64,000 bases of DNA from JAJEFO01 sp022819605 (GTDB lineage: Bacteria > Pseudomonadota > Alphaproteobacteria > Rhodobacterales > Rhodobacteraceae), in contig OZ244901.1 in assembly GCA_965221545.1 (NCBI GenBank), forward strand, positions 2,604,001 through 2,668,000. The letters are read 5' to 3'. Made by a program: the position numbers and the translations under genes. Under the pieces are notes generated by a model. That model was not told the origin of the DNA, made no database searches, and saw only the letters and a list, made by a program, of their open reading frames with translations. Shown piece by piece: positions 46,961-54,264 of this stretch; position 1 is the stretch's first letter; each line of letters begins with the position of its first letter.

Positions 46961-47530
46961 ATGTGGAAAGCAATTCCAACGCTCATCTCTGGCCTTGTTT
47001 CTCTGTTTTGGTTGGCTGAACGCCTCATCGGCCTTGCTGGATTGCGAGACGACTTCAAGGCGATTGTTAAGGTGTTCGACATGATACCGGACTTTTGGGG
47101 CGGTGTGGCTGTAGCGTCCACTGTGTTTTTCACTTTGTGGTGGCTTTGGCCGAGACTATTTTTCGACACGGACAAGGCTAATGAGTCCAAAACATCACCC
47201 GTAACAGTCTCACCAGTAATCAACCCAGTATTCAACATTAACGTCGGCCCGCCCGATGCAGAAAGACCATTCATCTACGACAAGCACACGCGGACGGTCT
47301 GGTTCGGCACGGATCATGGTGACATGGAAGTTCGATTCATTGACGCAGATACTGTCATGAATGACATCAACAGGTGGCTTGCAGATACTGGACAGAGACG
47401 AACGGTGTCCGGCGAACGGATCAAGCGCATCCTGTATCAAGTTGAGCATAACGAGAACATTTCCATCGGAGATGAGGCTGAAACTGCGCAGAATTCGAAT
47501 GATCAGGACGACGGTAACGGGAAAGCATGA
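46961..47530 (+). CDS. Passenger gene: two-helix membrane protein of unknown function
   Basis: The 189-residue product has two hydrophobic segments (IPTLISGLVSLFWLAERLIGL and GGVAVASTVFFTLWWLWPRLFF) and then a soluble part with VFNINVGPPDAERPFIYDKHTRTVWFGTDHGDMEVRFID and an acidic Asn/Asp-rich tail. I recognise no family. It lies 30 bases inside the left end of the transposon and reads into the element. Base composition is lower in GC than the host genes, consistent with foreign origin. Confidence 0.7.
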   Translation: MWKAIPTLISGLVSLFWLAERLIGLAGLRDDFKAIVKVFDMIPDFWGGVAVASTVFFTLWWLWPRLFFDTDKANESKTSPVTVSPVINPVFNINVGPPDAERPFIYDKHTRTVWFGTDHGDMEVRFIDADTVMNDINRWLADTGQRRTVSGERIKRILYQVEHNENISIGDEAETAQNSNDQDDGNGKA

Positions 47531-47555
47531 TGACCACGAAGATACTGAACCCGCT

Positions 47556-47978
47556 TCATTGGTTCTTCTTGGCAAGTGCCTTTATGCCCATGATCTCGCA
47601 TTCCCCTACATACCAATCCGCGTATGCAGCCCTGTCCTGTTTCGTCTCTATGCCGATGCGATCCATTTTCATGATTATGTCGTCGGCAATGCCCAAGCCA
47701 TTCGTTACACTTTCTTCGCGCAGTTTCGCCAATCGTGTGTCTCCCTTGGCCCTTTCGCGGCCCCACGTCAGCACCAATTCTCGATATGATTCTCTGGATG
47801 GCGTATGGCCAATTTGGATCATATACGCGTTTACGCAGTCTCTGCCCACTTCGTACGCCCACAATCGCAACCCGCTGACAGACAGATATTCGTCCAGCCT
47901 TGTTTCCCAATCGTCTTCGGATTGGGCGTTTGCTGCGGTGCAAATCATGATGGCAGTAGCAATGATGATGGTGCGCAT
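47556..47978 (-). CDS. Passenger gene: secreted protein of unknown function
   Basis: The 140-residue product has a clear signal peptide (MRTIIIATAIMICTAANAQ) followed by a mostly helical domain with two Cys (GRDCVNAY, VGECEIMG) that may pair. I recognise no family. GGGGAGG precedes the ATG at 47978; the frame is open to 48041. It converges with the membrane-protein gene inside the same transposon. Whether the two products act together is unknown. Confidence 0.7.
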   Translation of the reverse strand: MRTIIIATAIMICTAANAQSEDDWETRLDEYLSVSGLRLWAYEVGRDCVNAYMIQIGHTPSRESYRELVLTWGRERAKGDTRLAKLREESVTNGLGIADDIIMKMDRIGIETKQDRAAYADWYVGECEIMGIKALAKKNQ

Positions 47979-48211
47979 TGAAGCCTCCCCGTCCAGACAC
48001 GCCAGCCCCGGCCGGGTGGCCGGGCCGTTGCACCTGTCCAAGCGTATGGAAAGTCCCGCCTATTCGCCGGATGCCAGGGAGCTACCCAGACATCAGGTTA
48101 CGGCTGTTGTATTCGACGGGCGACCCGACAGAGCGGGACGCTTGAACAAGTGCAGGAACAAGCTTCTTATGAAGGCGTTCAAAGAGTCAATGGCTTAGAA
48201 AGGAGCAGACC

Positions 48212-48415
48212 ATGACACGCGGAGTTCCGTTCAGACTTGACCCGGAAGTGGATCTGAAGGGCGCGACACCGGAGTCGCTGGCTCGCGCCCTTCTGCGAAA
48301 CAAGGTGCTAGGAACGCAGGTCCGAAAGCCCGTTGCAGGCGATCAGGTCGCGGTAGAGGAGATTGCGTCCGACGAGACGGGCGACAGTGTCACGCATCTG
48401 GTCGATGGTGTCTGA
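48212..48415 (+). CDS. Passenger small protein, 67 residues
   Basis: A short frame starting MTRGVPFRLDPEVDLKGATP has a good ribosome site (AAAGGAG) seven bases before its ATG. The first 32 codons are outside any other gene; the remaining part overlaps the 3' end of the transposase on the opposite strand. Its first half looks like real coding sequence, but the overlap makes the 3' half uncertain. Function is unknown. Confidence 0.45.
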   Translation: MTRGVPFRLDPEVDLKGATPESLARALLRNKVLGTQVRKPVAGDQVAVEEIASDETGDSVTHLVDGV

Positions 48416-49276
48416 ATCGCGAATGTTGTGCTTGCCCGCGAACTCGGAGACGTAACGTTGCAGATGCTTCGGAGAAATCTTGTGGAAGGTTCCCTTGTGC
48501 GCCCGCTTGAGCATCGACCAGAAGGATTCGATGCCGTTGGTATGCGCCATGCCGTTGACGTATTCGGAGACGCTGTGCTTGACGGTCTCGTGCGGGTTCG
48601 GGATGCCCTGATAGGCTTTGGCGTCGTCCGTGTAGACCACGGTGTCAGGGTCGGTCATGTCGTCCACGAAGCCTTGCAGCGTGTCCTTGCAGGTGGACTG
48701 CACGACCTTCGCGCGAACCTCGTTGCTGGCGCGGCACTTCGCGCCCACGACCGCCGTCAGGTCGACAGGTCCGCGCCCTTCCGCCTTCTTGCGTTCGGCG
48801 TTCGACTTGTTGCGCCGCTTGCCGCCCATGTAGGTTTCGTCAAATTCCACCGGACCATCGAACGGGCCTTCGCCTTCATCATCGCCCCATGCTTCCCGGA
48901 TGCGCTGCATCATGAACCACGCGGTAGGCTGCGAGACCTTCAGGTCGCGGCTCAACTTCATGGACGACACGGACTTGAGGTTGGTCAGGCAGATGTAGAT
49001 GGCGATGGCCCACTTGCGGAGCGGCACCTTGGACGCCTGCATGGCCGTGTTGGTCTTGACGGAGAAATACGACCGGCAGTCGCCGCACCAATAGGGCATG
49101 TACTTGTGGCTGGCCTTGCAGGTCTTCACCGATCCGCACTTGGGGCAATGGCGACCGTTCGGCCAGATCACGGACTCGAACCACTTGGTTGCGGCTTCCT
49201 CGTTTGGGAACATGTCGGCCAATTCGATGACGCTGAGTCCGTCGCGATGGGATTTTCCGGGTGCCGTCTTAGTCAA
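48308..49276 (-). CDS. IS1595 family transposase
   Basis: This 322-residue transposase has the N-terminal zinc-ribbon of the family (HCPKCGS...YWCGDCRSYFSVKTNTAM), the HTH-like LSRDLKVSQPTAWFMMQRIREAW, and the ISXO2-like DDE core: VEFDETYMGGKRRNK, VYTDDAKAYQGI and HTNGIESFWSMLKRAHKGTFHKISPKHLQRYV. It starts with TTG preceded by GGAG. It appears intact, so the element may be active. Confidence 0.94.
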   Translation of the reverse strand: MTKTAPGKSHRDGLSVIELADMFPNEEAATKWFESVIWPNGRHCPKCGSVKTCKASHKYMPYWCGDCRSYFSVKTNTAMQASKVPLRKWAIAIYICLTNLKSVSSMKLSRDLKVSQPTAWFMMQRIREAWGDDEGEGPFDGPVEFDETYMGGKRRNKSNAERKKAEGRGPVDLTAVVGAKCRASNEVRAKVVQSTCKDTLQGFVDDMTDPDTVVYTDDAKAYQGIPNPHETVKHSVSEYVNGMAHTNGIESFWSMLKRAHKGTFHKISPKHLQRYVSEFAGKHNIRDSDTIDQMRDTVARLVGRNLLYRDLIACNGLSDLRS

Positions 49277-49326
49277 TTTCCGTCTCCGTTTGCTGTTACC
49301 AACAATATAGGGAGGCTCGGAGCAGA

Positions 49327-49350
49327 TGTCAACGTTTCTTTGTAATCCCC
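49327..49350 (-). repeat. Right terminal inverted repeat of the IS1595-family element
   Basis: Read on the minus strand it begins GGGGATTACAAAGAAA and ends TTGACA, matching the left end except for one base. The duplicate GAAGAAAA follows at 49351. Confidence 0.92.
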
Positions 49351-49644
49351 GAAGAAAAACACGACGACGTCGACGGACTTTCGGATGACCGGCAGCATAT
49401 TTGGCGGCAGCGCGTCCGGCAGGAGCGTGATCGCCACGGCGTTTCGATGATGGAGCGCGGCAGAGGCGCCGAGGAAAGTCATCCAGACCATGGCATAGAT
49501 CGCGAGTTCATCGACCCAGAACAGCGCCGTACCAAGGGACCGGGTGACCACGTTCAAGAGCACCAGGACAGTCACGCAAACCGCCAGTGCGGCTGCCCCC
49601 CAAATCTCGATTCTGGCCCACGCCGCTGAAAGCCGAAACAGCAT
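49351..49644 (-). pseudogene. dctQ: dctQ, 5' part (interrupted by transposon)
   Basis: These 98 codons encode the N-terminal half of the TRAP small permease: the membrane segment IEIWGAAALAVCVTVLVLLNVVTRSLG and the DctQ string FWVDELAIYAMVWMTFLGASAALHHRNAV. The ATG at 49644 is preceded by AGGTGA. After the insertion the frame runs on into the transposon end and adds about 41 unrelated residues up to 49273, so a truncated, probably non-functional protein would be made. 49351-49358 is the right copy of the target duplication. Confidence 0.93.
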
Positions 49645-49710
49645 GCAATCACCTTGCAGGAAAATGGGCGCGAGCAAAGACCCGCGCCCATTCACGTGTT
49701 GTCCTTGATC

Positions 49711-50685
49711 TTACTTCGTTTCTGCCGCAACCGTGCGCAGGGCGTCAAGGGACGGCGCTTTCTTGGACCAGATCGCGTTCCAGTCATCGATTGCGCTGCC
49801 GAAGAAGGACGCATCGACCTTCTTGTAGGCTTTGCCGGTACCCTTGATCTGCTCCAGCCAGCCGGCTTCCTTGGCGACATAGCTGTCGATGGTGCCGTCG
49901 ACGTATTTCGCAATCAGCTCACCAATCATTGCGCGGTCGTCCTCTGACAGACCAGCCCACACCCGGGCAGACACCAAGCCGACCATCGGGAACATCATGT
50001 GATCGGATTGGACAATGGTATCGGCGTGTTCATAGTATTTCAGCACCCAAATCAGTTCTGCATCCATGTCGATCGCATCCACCTGACCATTGGCCAGCGC
50101 GTCGTAAACCGCAGGCAGCGGCATCGGCGTCGGGGCAGCGCCCAAAGCATTGTAGAAATCCAGAATTGGCGTGAAGGGCGTGATCCGCAGCTTCAACCCG
50201 GTCAGATCTGCAGCACTGTTGACTTCACCGCGGCTGACGATCTGGCGCAATCCTGCCATGCCATAGCCCAGACCAACAACTCCGACCTGGCCGGGCAGCG
50301 GCTCCAGCAACGCCTTGGCCGCGTCTGAACGCAAGATGCGTCCCGCATGGGCGATGTCATCGGCCAGATAAGGCGCGTAGAAGGCACCAAGATCCGTCGC
50401 GCGGTTCGACACTTCCGCCACGGTCATGAACGCCATGTCAAGCGCACCGGTCTGAAGCTGTTGCAACATCTCGGCTTCATTCCCAAGCTGACGCGCCGGG
50501 AAAACGGCGACGCTATGGGCGCCTCCGCTCTTTTCCGCGAGTTCGGCTCCAAATGCTTCGGCCGCCTTGGTCCAGATGTGCGGAGGCGGCGTGAGCAGGC
50601 CCAACCGAAACTCCGCCGCCTGCGCGGCAGTGGTCGTGACAGCGAAGGCCACTGCAGTTGCCAAAATTCCAAGTGTACGATTCAT
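49711..50685 (-). CDS. dctP: TRAP transporter substrate-binding protein (second system)
   Basis: This 324-residue periplasmic protein has a signal peptide (LATAVAFAVTTTAAQA) and DctP-fold strings: HSVAVFPARQLGNEAEMLQQLQTGALDMAFM, ADLTGLKLRITPFTPILDFYNALGAAPTPMPLPAVYDALANGQVDAIDMD. It lies between the 3-hydroxyanthranilate dioxygenase gene (21-base gap) and the broken dctQ, which suggests the imported compound feeds that enzyme. It is still intact, but its permease partner is not. Confidence 0.93.
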   Translation of the reverse strand: MNRTLGILATAVAFAVTTTAAQAAEFRLGLLTPPPHIWTKAAEAFGAELAEKSGGAHSVAVFPARQLGNEAEMLQQLQTGALDMAFMTVAEVSNRATDLGAFYAPYLADDIAHAGRILRSDAAKALLEPLPGQVGVVGLGYGMAGLRQIVSRGEVNSAADLTGLKLRITPFTPILDFYNALGAAPTPMPLPAVYDALANGQVDAIDMDAELIWVLKYYEHADTIVQSDHMMFPMVGLVSARVWAGLSEDDRAMIGELIAKYVDGTIDSYVAKEAGWLEQIKGTGKAYKKVDASFFGSAIDDWNAIWSKKAPSLDALRTVAAETK

Positions 50686-50706
50686 GCTTGTTCCCCGTTC
50701 GAGTTG

Positions 50707-51249
50707 TTAGAGTTTCACCCATCCGTCGGGCGGTTCCTTGCCTGGATGCACTGTCCCGCAGTTGGGACAGGTACGATCCTCCTCCGAGGCATAGAATCTT
50801 TCGTAAACAGGCGGCAGGTCCTTGACGATGGACTGAAGCTGCATCTCGGCGCGGTGAACGCGCGCGCCGCAATCGAAGCAGTACCATTCGATCGCGTCCA
50901 GCTGCCCCGGCTGCCGCTTTGGTTCGATGACGAGACCGACCGAGCCTTCCTGCGGACGCTGCGGGGAATGGCGAACATGGGGCGGCAAGAGAAAGACCTC
51001 GCCCTGACGGATCGGCACGTCGTAGAATTCATCGCCATCGTAGAGCTTGAGCACCATGTCGCCCTCAAGCTGGTAGAAGAATTCCTCGACCGGATCGTCG
51101 TGATAATCGGTGCGCTTGTTCGGGCCACCCACCACCGTCACCATCAGGTCGCTGTCTTCAAAGACCATCTTGTTCCCAACAGGCGGCTTGAGAAGATGCC
51201 GATGCTCATCAATCCATCCCTTGAAATTGAAGGCTTGCAATCTGGCCAT
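50707..51249 (-). CDS. nbaC: 3-hydroxyanthranilate 3,4-dioxygenase
   Basis: This 180-residue cupin opens the ring of 3-hydroxyanthranilate to 2-amino-3-carboxymuconate semialdehyde. Compared with the known bacterial enzyme, the iron ligands (His50, Glu56, His94), the substrate residues (Arg46, Arg98, Glu109) and the second metal site (Cys124, Cys127, Cys161, Cys164) are all present at about one position offset. GGGAGAG precedes the ATG at 51249. It heads an operon with the TRAP genes; a motif shared with two other promoters of this locus lies 63-88 bases upstream of its start. Confidence 0.94.
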   Translation of the reverse strand: MARLQAFNFKGWIDEHRHLLKPPVGNKMVFEDSDLMVTVVGGPNKRTDYHDDPVEEFFYQLEGDMVLKLYDGDEFYDVPIRQGEVFLLPPHVRHSPQRPQEGSVGLVIEPKRQPGQLDAIEWYCFDCGARVHRAEMQLQSIVKDLPPVYERFYASEEDRTCPNCGTVHPGKEPPDGWVKL

Positions 51250-51311
51250 CTCGCTCTCCCTTTGAGGCAAGCTTTCCTGACGACACACATAACCGCAAAG
51301 AGATTTTCCGC

Positions 51312-51337
51312 ATGTGGCTATCGGAAATGGTTATATC
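51312..51337 (-). promoter_or_regulatory. Shared operator-like motif upstream of nbaC
   Basis: On the minus strand the site begins GATATAACCATTTCC and ends GATAGCCACAT. It matches the site at 52372-52397 at 22 of 26 positions and has two GATA half-sites 15 bases apart, close to one and a half helix turns. It may bind the LysR regulator encoded at 53220-54170. Confidence 0.6.
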
Positions 51338-51347
51338 CACTCCTTAT

Positions 51348-52301
51348 TCAGAGCGTCAGACCGCAGGTCTCGAAGGCCGCGCGAATGGATGACTTCTCGT
51401 CTTCGGTCAATTCCAGCATGGGAGGACGCACGCGACCGCCGACCTGGCCCAGAAGCTGTTGCCAGAATTTGCCGAATGCCGTGGGCTTTCCAGCCGGCTT
51501 GCTGCGTTTCATCGCCACACGCACCGGATCCAGGCTGTCGCGCACCTTGCGGGCTTCATCGAACTTCCCGGCGAAGGCCAGTTCGGTGTATTCCTGCATC
51601 CGCTTGTCGCTTGCGGTTTGGAGCTGATAGGGCGGCGAAGAGCACAGATATAGCCGCCAGCCCAGTTCCTCGATGTTGTCCAGCCAGTCCTCCTCCAGCG
51701 AGGTCGAGACCTGGATCCTGTCACCCGCCATTTGGGTCAAGCGCGCATACATCTTGCGCGGGACCGAATACTTGATCGCAACAATGTTGGGCAGATCGGC
51801 AATGCGCGCACATTCCTCGGGCTGCATCAGATAACCGCTGTCCGGGTGGCTCCACATGGCAATGCCAATGTCCAGTTCATCGCAGAACCGCTTGTAGTAC
51901 TGGTAGAGCAACTCGCTCCGGTCCTTGCAAAAGCTGAGCATCGGCGCATGCAACACCACGTAGTCCGCGCCGCATTCTTCCGCGTGACGGCCAAGCTCCA
52001 GCGCAGTGTCCATGTTCTGATCCGAGATCGACATGATCGTTCCGGCTTTGCCTGCACATTCCTGGACGGCGATGACCATGTTGCGCTTGCGCTCTTCCAC
52101 CGACATGGACCAGTACTCGCCCTGTTTGCCCGCCACGAACAGCCCCTTGATCTCCAGATCGTCGATCCAGTGGCGAATGTTTGACCGAAGCCCTGCCTCA
52201 TCCAGCGTGAGATCGGTGCTGAATGGGTTCAGGGCCGCCGCCCAGATGCCGCGCATGTATTCGCGGGCATGGTCTTTCGCCTCGTGCTTGGAGTATTTCA
52301 T
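51348..52301 (-). CDS. DapA/NAL superfamily class I lyase
   Basis: This 317-residue TIM-barrel aldolase/hydro-lyase has the Schiff-base Lys in NIVAIKYSVPRKMY and the pyruvate-binding region GLFVAGKQGEYWSMSVEERK. At the position where dihydrodipicolinate synthase has the catalytic Tyr of YNVP, this protein reads MWSHPDSGY, with Trp in its place, so it is unlikely to be a lysine-pathway DapA. It is transcribed towards nbaC. I chose the ATG at 52301 behind GGGGCGG; the frame is open to 52469. A role in cleaving or decarboxylating a ring-fission product is an inference. Confidence 0.85.
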   Translation of the reverse strand: MKYSKHEAKDHAREYMRGIWAAALNPFSTDLTLDEAGLRSNIRHWIDDLEIKGLFVAGKQGEYWSMSVEERKRNMVIAVQECAGKAGTIMSISDQNMDTALELGRHAEECGADYVVLHAPMLSFCKDRSELLYQYYKRFCDELDIGIAMWSHPDSGYLMQPEECARIADLPNIVAIKYSVPRKMYARLTQMAGDRIQVSTSLEEDWLDNIEELGWRLYLCSSPPYQLQTASDKRMQEYTELAFAGKFDEARKVRDSLDPVRVAMKRSKPAGKPTAFGKFWQQLLGQVGGRVRPPMLELTEDEKSSIRAAFETCGLTL

Positions 52302-52371
52302 TTTGCCGCCCCGCATCGTCACCGCGCCCAAGTGGCCGCATAAGCCCGCCGCATCCAATTCGAATTGGAGG

Positions 52372-52397
52372 ATGTGGCTATCAAAAATGTGTATATC
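52372..52397 (-). promoter_or_regulatory. Shared operator-like motif between the DapA-like gene and the aspartate dehydrogenase gene
   Basis: On the minus strand it begins GATATACACATTTTT and ends GATAGCCACAT, 71-96 bases ahead of the DapA-like start and in the same orientation to that gene as the nbaC copy is to nbaC. It also lies 50-75 bases ahead of the divergent aspartate dehydrogenase gene. Confidence 0.6.
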
Positions 52398-52446
52398 AAA
52401 GCACGTGCAGTTCGGGATATCTGATTCTCGATGAAGGAGCTCGCCC

Positions 52447-53223
52447 ATGAGAATCGCCATCATCGGCACCGGCGCGATTGCAAGCTATGTGCGAGAAGCG
52501 ATTGCTGCGACCCCACACAAGATCGCGGCGTTTCTTGTGCGGCCGGAAAATGTCTCGGAAGCACCCGAGCGCCGTGTCGGGTCTGTCGCTGCGCTGCCGG
52601 ACGAACTGGACCTGGTCATTGACTGCGCGGGTCATGGTGCGTTGCGCGAACATGGTAGTGCAATTTTGGAACGTGGGTTGGATCTGGTGTCAGTGTCCAT
52701 TGGCGCTCTGGCCGACACCGACCTGTCGGGCGCGCTTGAAGCGGCCGCTGCGCGTGGTAACGCCCGCCTTCATCTTGCGAGCGGTGCAATCGGCGCACTC
52801 GACTGCCTCCAGGCCGCTCGGACGGGCAAATTGGATTTCGTCACCTACGTTGGACGAAAGCCTCCCAAAGGCTGGAAAGGCTCGCACGCCGAAACCGTGA
52901 TTGATCTCGACGCATTGCAAGTCGGATCGGTGACGCACTTCCAGGGATCCGCCCGTGATGCAGCCCTGCAGTATCCAAGGAACGCAAATGTCGCCGCTGC
53001 CGTCGCGCTGGCTGGTGTCGGATTCGAAGGCACGGATGTCAGGCTGATCGCCGATGCCGACATATTCGAGAATGTTCATGAGATCGAGGCCCAAGGCGAA
53101 TTTGGCACGATCCAGTTCCGCATCAGCGGCAAGTCCTTGCCGGACAATCCGCGCAGTTCCGCGCTCGCGGCGATGAGCGTGGTTGCAAAGCTCGATCAGG
53201 TATCGAGTCGGGTCGCAATATGA
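52447..53223 (+). CDS. nadX: Aspartate dehydrogenase family protein
   Basis: This 258-residue NAD(P)-dependent amino acid dehydrogenase of the AspDH/DUF108 family has a Rossmann motif IAIIGTGAIASYVREAI, DCAGHGALREHG, SGAIGALDCLQAAR and the family string YPRNANVAAAVALAG with a following VHEIEA His. Known members oxidise L-aspartate to iminoaspartate, for NAD synthesis or catabolism. Inside a 3-hydroxyanthranilate locus it may instead deaminate an amino-muconate intermediate. Its TGA overlaps the LysR ATG. Confidence 0.88.
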   Translation: MRIAIIGTGAIASYVREAIAATPHKIAAFLVRPENVSEAPERRVGSVAALPDELDLVIDCAGHGALREHGSAILERGLDLVSVSIGALADTDLSGALEAAAARGNARLHLASGAIGALDCLQAARTGKLDFVTYVGRKPPKGWKGSHAETVIDLDALQVGSVTHFQGSARDAALQYPRNANVAAAVALAGVGFEGTDVRLIADADIFENVHEIEAQGEFGTIQFRISGKSLPDNPRSSALAAMSVVAKLDQVSSRVAI

Positions 53224-54170
53224 TTTCTCGGCATTCTCGCATCCTCGATCGGGCGTTGACCCGGCTGAAGCTGCGCCAGCTTCGCCTGCTTCTTGCCGTG
53301 GACACCTACGGCAACATCCAGAACGCCGCCCGTGAACTGGGCATTTCCCAACCCGCCGCCACCAAGATGATCCAGGACCTTGAACTGGATTTCGAGGTGA
53401 CCCTGTTCCGCCGCACCAATCGCGGGGTGATCCCAACCGCCTTCGGCGAGACACTCATCCGCCACGGCAAGCTCGTCTTTGCGCAGATTTCCTGCGCGGC
53501 ACAGGAGCTGGACGACCTGAACGAGGGAAACTCCGGTCGAGTGGTCATCGGCACCTTGCTCGCCGCCTCCACCGGCCTTTTGCCGGTCGCGATTGATCGC
53601 CTCCTGGTCGATCGGCCCAAGGTCGCCATAAAGATCAGCGAAGGCACGAACGAAGTGCTGATCCCCTCGCTCCTCTCCGGCAAGATCGACATGGTCGTCG
53701 GGCGCCTGTCCGCCCTTCGCTATCGCGAGAGGATCATGCAGGAGAAGCTCATTGACGACCAGATCGTTGCGGTCGTCGGCCCAGAGCATCCGCTCGCAAG
53801 GAAGCGGAACGTGACCTTCGAACAGGTCCGGCCCTACGGCTGGATCTTGCCGCCATTGGAAACGACGCTGCGCCGACAGGTGGATCAGTTCTTCATCAAC
53901 CAGCGGCAGTATTCACCGCCGCGCGCGATTGAATCGGTTTCCTACCTGGCCAATCGGGCGCTTTTGCAGTTACGTGATCTCATTTGCCTGATGCCCAAAG
54001 AGGTGACGGCGCAGGACGTTGACAACGGGAACTTGGTCCTGCTCAACTGGCCTGTACCGTTTGGCCAGGGGCCGATCGGCATATCGCTTCGCGCCGATGG
54101 GAGCCTGTCTCCGGCAGCGCGCGCGTTCAAGACGGCCCTGCACAAGGTGGCTGCAGAACGCGCTGCCTGA
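53220..54170 (+). CDS. LysR family transcriptional regulator
   Basis: This 316-residue regulator has an N-terminal winged helix-turn-helix (LRQLRLLLAVDTYGNIQNAARELGISQPAATKMIQDLE, FRRTNRGVIPTAFGE) and a periplasmic-binding-like effector domain. It overlaps the aspartate dehydrogenase stop (ATGA) and sits in the middle of the locus, so it probably controls the nbaC, DapA-like and aldehyde dehydrogenase promoters, where related motifs are found. Confidence 0.93.
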   Translation: MISRHSRILDRALTRLKLRQLRLLLAVDTYGNIQNAARELGISQPAATKMIQDLELDFEVTLFRRTNRGVIPTAFGETLIRHGKLVFAQISCAAQELDDLNEGNSGRVVIGTLLAASTGLLPVAIDRLLVDRPKVAIKISEGTNEVLIPSLLSGKIDMVVGRLSALRYRERIMQEKLIDDQIVAVVGPEHPLARKRNVTFEQVRPYGWILPPLETTLRRQVDQFFINQRQYSPPRAIESVSYLANRALLQLRDLICLMPKEVTAQDVDNGNLVLLNWPVPFGQGPIGISLRADGSLSPAARAFKTALHKVAAERAA

Positions 54171-54183
54171 TATTCATCGAATT

Positions 54184-54203
54184 GATATCAGTATTCCCGC
54201 AAT
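54184..54203 (+). promoter_or_regulatory. Weaker copy of the shared motif upstream of the aldehyde dehydrogenase gene
   Basis: GATATCAGTATTCCCG resembles the GATATAACCATTTCCG of the nbaC site (13 of 20 positions over the compared stretch). It has the same orientation to its gene and almost the same distance, 62-81 bases before the start at 54265. Confidence 0.4.
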
Positions 54204-54264
54204 TCACTTGAAGCGTTGTTCCGCTTAGTTTGATCTGGATCGATGAAGGCAGGAGGGGCCGCCG

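Larger units (their letters stand above)
46908..49350. mobile_element. IS1595-family transposon with passenger genes, inserted in dctQ
   Basis: The element is 2443 bp. Its ends are inverted repeats of 24 bp with one mismatch (46908-46931 and 49327-49350), beginning GGGGATTACAAAGAA and ending CGTTGACA. It is flanked by the 8-bp direct repeat GAAGAAAA. It carries an IS1595-type transposase plus two or three further genes (a membrane protein, a secreted protein, a small protein). Its cargo half is visibly less GC-rich than the host DNA. Precise ends and an open restored target gene point to recent insertion. Confidence 0.95.
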
